A stretch of 64,000 nt of DNA, taken from NCBI GenBank assembly GCA_028023455.1, contig JAQFVV010012405.1:10780423-10844422 (forward strand), written 5' to 3'. Position numbers and translations under genes: made by a program. Positions 59,024 through 64,000 of this stretch are shown here, piece after piece. This DNA comes from Epiperipatus broadwayi. Lineage: Eukaryota; Onychophora; Udeonychophora; Euonychophora; Peripatidae. Each line of letters opens with the position of its first letter. Positions within the stretch are counted from its first letter, which is position 1. The notes under the pieces are model-generated. The model did not search any database. It saw nothing but the letters and a program-made list of their open reading frames with translations, and had not been told where the DNA came from.

Positions 59024-59854
59024 GATATCTTGGAAATGACTGAAACAAATTACTTGAGATTATGATAAAATCAAACAATTAAATATTATTTTTAACATAA
59101 ATTTAATAACTTATAATTATAGAAAGTTTATTGTTTGCATAATCCATGAAATCATTTTCTTTTACAATGATATCAGTTTTAGTTTGACTGAAAAGTTTTA
59201 ATGCAAAATTAATTGACTAAATATCTTAGCTAATAGAGTACACAATTTGAAAATAATTATTAATAATATAGCATATGATCAAAATTTATTTTGTTTTATA
59301 TTGAATGAAATTTGTATTTTTTTTTTTTTTTTGATATTGTATTTTTTATGTTTGAAATAATGTTTTCTTTGTTTGGGATAATTCTTAAACAGATTACAAT
59401 ATTATGACTTAAAATTAAAAAATACTGTACAGTAAATGATATTTATATTTATATTTAGTAAATTTGATCATGCAAAGTCGATTATTAGTTGCATAATGTA
59501 CAAAATCTTTTTTTTTTTTCAAAATAATTTGCAATTATGGTAACTGACTTTTAGAATTATGTTGATCATATACTAAGGTAAACTGTCTCCTATAAATTAA
59601 CATATTTAATACTATTCCACTCCAACTGTTCATTTAAAACTTCTTTAATTCATTCACAAGATCAATTATTTTGTGTAAATTTTAATACATGTAAGATTAT
59701 AATTACTGAAAATATTTTCTTCATATGTAATCAAAATAAAATTATAAATTTGTACAGCTAGAGGCCAACTCATCAGCCAAATTTAAACATTTTTAAATAA
59801 AATTTATAAAATAAAAAATGAAGTTTATAACATATTGATTATATCTTTATTTAC
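59024..59854. other. AT-rich intergenic sequence
   Basis: Nothing recognised apart from poly-T runs near 59320 and 59510. Confidence 0.45.
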
Positions 59855-60869
59855 TCAGACTTGGGCAACAATCTTTATGGAAAATAACCTGTCAATAAGA
59901 CCATGCATTTCCATTACATCTAATGAAACAAAAACATTATTTTCACCTACTATAATATTCTTAGTTTTGTCTACAAAATTAAAAGATAAAGAATGAGTGT
60001 TTTTTTTTATTATATCTTTGAATGTATTGTAGTAGCTTACCCATATGTTTAGATGTATGCTACATTTTAACTGACATAATCCATCATATGACTCATAAAG
60101 TTTTCATCTTTTTGTAGTTTTACAATTTCAAAAGTATTGAAGATATAGAACTTGAAGAATATATACTATATTAAATATTATTAATTATAGCTGTAATCTT
60201 AGTTGTTTTAAAAATCTGTTTTAATCACCCATTTTATATTTTTGCAATTAAAATAAAGGCTTATCCATTTGTATTTTAATTTTTTCAATATACTGATTCT
60301 TTAATATTAAACATATCCATAAATCTTTATATTCTTCACATGCATCATTATCAGTTTTACATTTCCATTTAAATTCTAAAATAGCAAGATGCCATGAGCT
60401 TTTACTAAAATTAATATTGAACTTATGACTATTAATTTTATTAATAACTACACCAACCTTATTGCAATCACTACCATTCATTTCAAACAAACTTTTAACT
60501 GCAGAAATTAACTGCAACTATATTTCATCTACATGCTATCTACATATATAAATCCATCATCCAAAACGTACTTTTTAACAATTTGTATACCAGGATCAGA
60601 TAAAGTAACTAATTAATTAATAGATCTGGATCATATCATGACTGTCTCTTTTAGCACTGACATATTAGTTCAGTCATTCAAATCACATTAAGATATATTA
60701 TTTCATTCTCAAACTGATGAACATCCAAGTTTAAATGTGATTTCTCCACTCTACTTTGACTGCTTTTTGGAAAAAAAAACTTTATATTGTACATCTTATG
60801 TTTCAACTGTCCTGCAGTCTTCTTCAGAGCCACTTTTACTTTAATGATTATCTTTAGTAATATTAACAT
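59855..60869 (-). pseudogene. Decayed coding region of about 1 kb, unknown protein
   Basis: I do not recognise the family. Four protein-like pieces follow in order on the minus strand. 60869-60678 contains KKTAGQLKHKMYN and SRVEKSHLNLDVHQFENEII. 60620-60529 contains LSDPGIQIVKKYVLDDGFIY. 60517-60248 (89 codons) contains AVKSLFEMNGSDCNKVGVVI and WHLAILEFKWKCKTDNDACE. 60103-59858 (82 codons without an early Met) contains NFVDKTKNIIVGENNVFVSL and VMEMHGLIDRLF. Amino acid composition is that of a real soluble protein, unlike other frames here. Frameshifts and stops separate the pieces. It could be a dead gene copy, exons of a gene with short introns, or an unknown transposon protein. Confidence 0.45.
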
Positions 60870-61046
60870 AGGTTTTTTTAAGTGCTAAAAGCACAATGTA
60901 TAGGATATTGATTTATTAAATTAACCAAATATAAAAAGATCAGTGTTTTTTTGGGAAGTTCAATAAAGATCAAAATCTACCTCCATGTGTTAAGTTCTGC
61001 CTTGATGGTTTGATCATTTTTGTTCTTAATAATCTGATTCCCACAG
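60870..61046. other. Short spacer
   Basis: AT-rich; a few codons (QTIKAELNTWR on the minus strand near 60990) may extend the decayed coding region upstream. Confidence 0.3.
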
Positions 61047-61060
61047 CATTTGCTAGATTA
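61047..61060 (+). repeat. Left target duplication of retroposon
   Basis: CATTTGCTAGATTA, identical to 61204-61217. Confidence 0.9.
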
Positions 61061-61203
61061 CATCACATGATCACCATCTCTATACTAGCACATAATTGTT
61101 GTAAACAAAGGCAAAACTCTCCATACAGTAGTGCCACCCTGTGCCAAACAGGGTGTACTCTGTTTGGCACAGGGTGGCACTGCTGCATGGAGAGTTTTGC
61201 CTT
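61061..61203 (-). mobile_element. GGCAAAACTC-family retroposon with self-inverted head
   Basis: The unit carries an almost perfect hairpin (61111-61202) made of two inverted copies of the family's 5' end: AGGCAAAACTCTCCATACAG on the left, and its inverse ending GGAGAGTTTTGCCT on the right, with a loop of about 7-10 bases. The remaining part (61061-61110) is the family's 3' end, CATCACATGATCACCATCTC on the plus strand, next to the hairpin. A perfect 14-base duplication bounds the whole, so hairpin and tail inserted as one piece. A 67-codon open frame across it is accidental. Confidence 0.85.
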
Positions 61204-61217
61204 CATTTGCTAGATTA
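61204..61217 (+). repeat. Right target duplication of retroposon
   Basis: CATTTGCTAGATTA, partner of 61047-61060. Confidence 0.9.
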
Positions 61218-61653
61218 ATTTAAGAAAATTTTTAGAACAAGAAAAGCATGAATTTTGAATAGTTTATTAAATGTTTCTGACTATGTTTACACAATAGTTG
61301 TATAAAACTATAATTATATAATAATTGTTTAAAAAACAAAACCATACATGTATACATTTTGATTTTATTTATACTGTGTTTCTCCAAAAATAATGCCAGG
61401 TTTACATTAATATTTGCTCCAAAAAAACACTGTAGGGCTCATTTTCTGATGATGTCTTAATTTTTCATGCACAAAAGTCTACACTTATTCAAGTATAAAA
61501 ATGTGCATTATTTATTCAAGCATTTTCTCTCTTTACAGAACATTGTAAGATTCTTATCCAGGAGCCCTCCACAATTCATTTTTCATACTCAGCAGAATAT
61601 TTTTTTTGTATTCATCTTATTTGAGGATCAAAATATTCCATTTAAATTTACCA
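61218..61653. other. AT-rich intergenic sequence
   Basis: Nothing recognised. TACTGTGTTTCTCCAAAAATA near 61373 and a similar text near 63405-63440 (minus or plus unclear) hint at another dispersed repeat. Confidence 0.3.
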
Positions 61654-62625
61654 TTAACACTTTCATGGATCACTTTTGTTATTGGTCCAGCGAAGTAAAA
61701 CTCTGAAACTTTTAATTGGTCAAGTGACAAACTTTTTGATACAAATATTTTCATCTTTTAATGTATATTAATTTTAGTTTCATTTTCAAAAAGTATATTA
61801 ATTATTTGTAATGTTAGGAAAGTAAACGAAAGTTATTTCAAAAATATATTTTTATTTGTATTTTATAGAAATATTCAAAAGCAGAAAAATCAAAGAAAAC
61901 ATTACGAGCAAATTAGAAGCATTGTAAATGTCATTTAGATCCCTCCCAGATTTCATGTTACGAATTTTTTAAGAATTTTTTAGGAAAAATCTTAACGTCT
62001 TTCTCAAAATAATTATACTTTCAGCATATTATTAAAAAAATACACCAAAAATACATTATAATGCCAGAAAAATATTCTAAATCATTAATCTTTGTATGAA
62101 AATCAAATAAACAGCTTGGAGCAATCTAACCTCTTGACAAGATCTCAAAAATTGCTGCTACGGCTAGTTTCTCTTTCAATTTACAATTATGTAAAGTATA
62201 CAATTTTTTAATAAAACCTTACTACTTTTATAAAATAACTATATTTTTATTAGAAATATTAGATTTTATGAAAATTATTTATAATATGTATGAAACATAA
62301 TAAAAAAAAACACTCCAAAACATATATTTTCATTTTAGCGGTGAAAAAATATTTAACGGAATCATCAGCCAATAAGAATTGGGAATAGATTGGGAATAGA
62401 TTATCCAACCAATCGAAACTGGCCTTCTTCTTTTGCTCAACTTAAAACCCTCCTAGTATTGATTTTTTACTTGTAAAATAATTCAAAAGAGGGAAGCATT
62501 TTATAGGCCTTGCTCTAAGCTTTAATATGGGTATTTTTTCATCAATGTAACTAAAAAATTGGCTGAGTTAGAGCAATCTAAAGGTGACAACTGTGATGTC
62601 GCATTTCAGGCTATTAAAGTATTAA
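61654..62625 (-). mobile_element. TTAA-flanked piggyBac-like MITE, inverted copy of copy B
   Basis: The 964-base unit lies between TTAA at 61654-61657 and TTAA at 62622-62625. It matches 51919-52874 in inverted orientation over its whole length, including GTTATTGGTCCAGCGAAGTA, TTTTAGCGGTGAAAAAATAT and AAATTGGCTGAGTTAGAGCA. Ends are CACTTTCATGG and CTATTAAAGTA, slightly decayed forms of the copy B ends. It keeps several CCAAT/ATTGG boxes. Confidence 0.75.
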
Positions 62626-64000
62626 ATCAAGTATTAATTGAAGATTTATGAAACAGAAGTGTTAACAAAGATGATTACAGTTAAAAATGCGTGGTCCAGG
62701 CAAAAGCAAAAAAAAAAGAAAAAATACAAGCACAAAAATTCAGAAAATATTCTGTATTTCACACACCCAGAGCTTATTGAATTACAAATATTTATATATG
62801 ACACAACCAAGTCAATCTGTTATCAAGTGTACAGATTCTATAATAGCCCTATTTGGGTATCTGTTTAAAAACTTTTCTCTAGGAGAAAAACTGATGATTT
62901 AACTTAAGCTAAATTTGATTATTAAAATCATTTCCATTATTTTAATATAAAATCTTTTAGAATAGAAAAAACGTATAAGAAATCAAACTTTTTTTTATCT
63001 TGAATATTTAAAAGCTACCATGATGGAAGTCTAAAAGTAAATCAAGGATTCTAAATCTAAGTATTAAATAAAATAAGTATCTAAAAATATATAAATAAAA
63101 TTATAAATTATCTAATATGATGGCTTGTGATAGATAAATTGTTTCTCTCTACAGAATAATTACATTTGTCAAAAATAGTCGATGGGTAAATATAAAAGAA
63201 CCCTATAATTTACATCATCATTTATTTAAAACATTAAATGTCAATAATACTTTTTATTTATATATTCATTACTTTATAATTCAATACATCCTACCTGTGT
63301 TTCAATGAGTGAACAAAAGTCATTTATCTGGTTGATAATCTTAACTAGAGCTTATATTCAAGGTAACGTTTGTATTATAATAATCATTAAAAAAAGGGTA
63401 GAACTTATTTTCAGATTAGGTCTTATTTTCAAAGAAACAGAGTATTTGTTTTACTTTTAAAAATAGAAATTAATAAATTTGACTGCAATGTTAACAAAGA
63501 AAATGAATGGTAAGATGGCTATGCTTTATGATATTGATTTTGTAAATTATTACCCATCATTACAACACTATGCTAGGATATTTTGAGATATTTTAAAAAT
63601 CATAAAGCAATTTCAATATTTTAAAGCAGACATTTGTAGATTTATTAGAGATTAATATTTATTTATTTGTATTTTAAAATAATTTTTTATGAAAACAGAT
63701 TTAATTGATTTTCTGGAATCATGCACTTAAACTGTTTTCTACTCATTGTTGAATAATAAAAATGGCCATTGTTTTCATTACAACCTTATTTTTTTAATAT
63801 TTGTCTTTAAAAGTAAATTTTTGCCAAAGGCTAAAGTAAATTTTAGGAATAACAAGATAACCTTGCATACAAAATCTATTTGTCATTATTATTTCATTAT
63901 AACAAAAATCCATTCTAGATATTGACTTATTTAATTACATGTTTATATACAAATAGCTTTTAATTTACATATGTTTGCATGTAATTGAAATGTGTATTAA
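62626..64000. other. AT-rich intergenic sequence
   Basis: An A-rich run near 62707-62725 produces Lys-rich open frames that are not genes. No other feature recognised to the end of the window. Confidence 0.5.

Noticed and set aside
61010-61213. 67-codon frame
   Set aside because: It runs through the retroposon hairpin and has no protein-like pattern.
62638-62902. Two overlapping Lys-rich frames
   Set aside because: They arise from an A-rich run.

Overview
The window looks like repeat-rich, AT-rich nuclear DNA from an animal, most likely a cephalopod and probably an octopus. The grounds are several RTE-clade LINE copies ending in TGATGA tails, Penelope, Merlin and hAT-type relics, short SINE-like repeats built from tRNA-Gly and tRNA-Lys, long TA and GATA arrays, and no compact gene organisation. 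The species call is inference; cephalopod SINEs with tRNA-Lys heads are known, but nothing here could be searched. I see no intact host gene. No stretch looks bacterial or viral in layout.

Layout. 1-1490: 3' part of an L1/Tx1-like LINE cut by the window edge. 2.5-3.9 kb: an imperfect direct duplication, one copy carrying a tRNA-like SINE. 3.98-6.7 kb: a badly decayed RTE LINE, then a 200-bp GATA array. 9.93-11.35 kb: a 5'-truncated RTE copy. 11.4-13.1 kb: nested foldback DNA holding a hAT-like MITE and a Penelope-like endonuclease remnant. 14.0-15.9 kb: two ~600-bp palindromic retroposons of different families. 16.47-17.92 kb: a Merlin/ISXO2-type DNA transposon relic with long terminal inverted repeats and a near-perfect 8-bp target duplication. 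28.28-31.58 kb: a full-length RTE LINE with a perfect 12-bp target duplication but a dead reverse transcriptase. 34.49-42.90 kb: a large LTR retrotransposon, minus strand, with 2.6-2.9 kb LTRs and only gag inside. 46-52.9 kb and 61.7-62.6 kb: a family of TTAA-flanked, CCAAT-rich, piggyBac-like non-autonomous elements. 56.4-56.9 kb and 59.9-60.9 kb: two decayed minus-strand coding regions of unknown origin. The rest is AT-rich sequence with short hairpins and microsatellites.

The parts interact as a transposon community rather than a pathway. RTE LINEs supply the likely retroposition machinery for the SINE-like units with 11-14 bp target duplications. The gag-only LTR element would need reverse transcriptase and integrase from a relative. 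The TTAA and Merlin elements would need transposase from elsewhere. The two LTRs of the large element give an occupied/empty site pair that defines the ends of one SINE-like family exactly. The best candidates for something undescribed are the gag-only LTR element, the TTAA/CCAAT family, and the palindromic retroposons with outward-facing tRNA-like ends. All family names rest on reading the sequence by eye.
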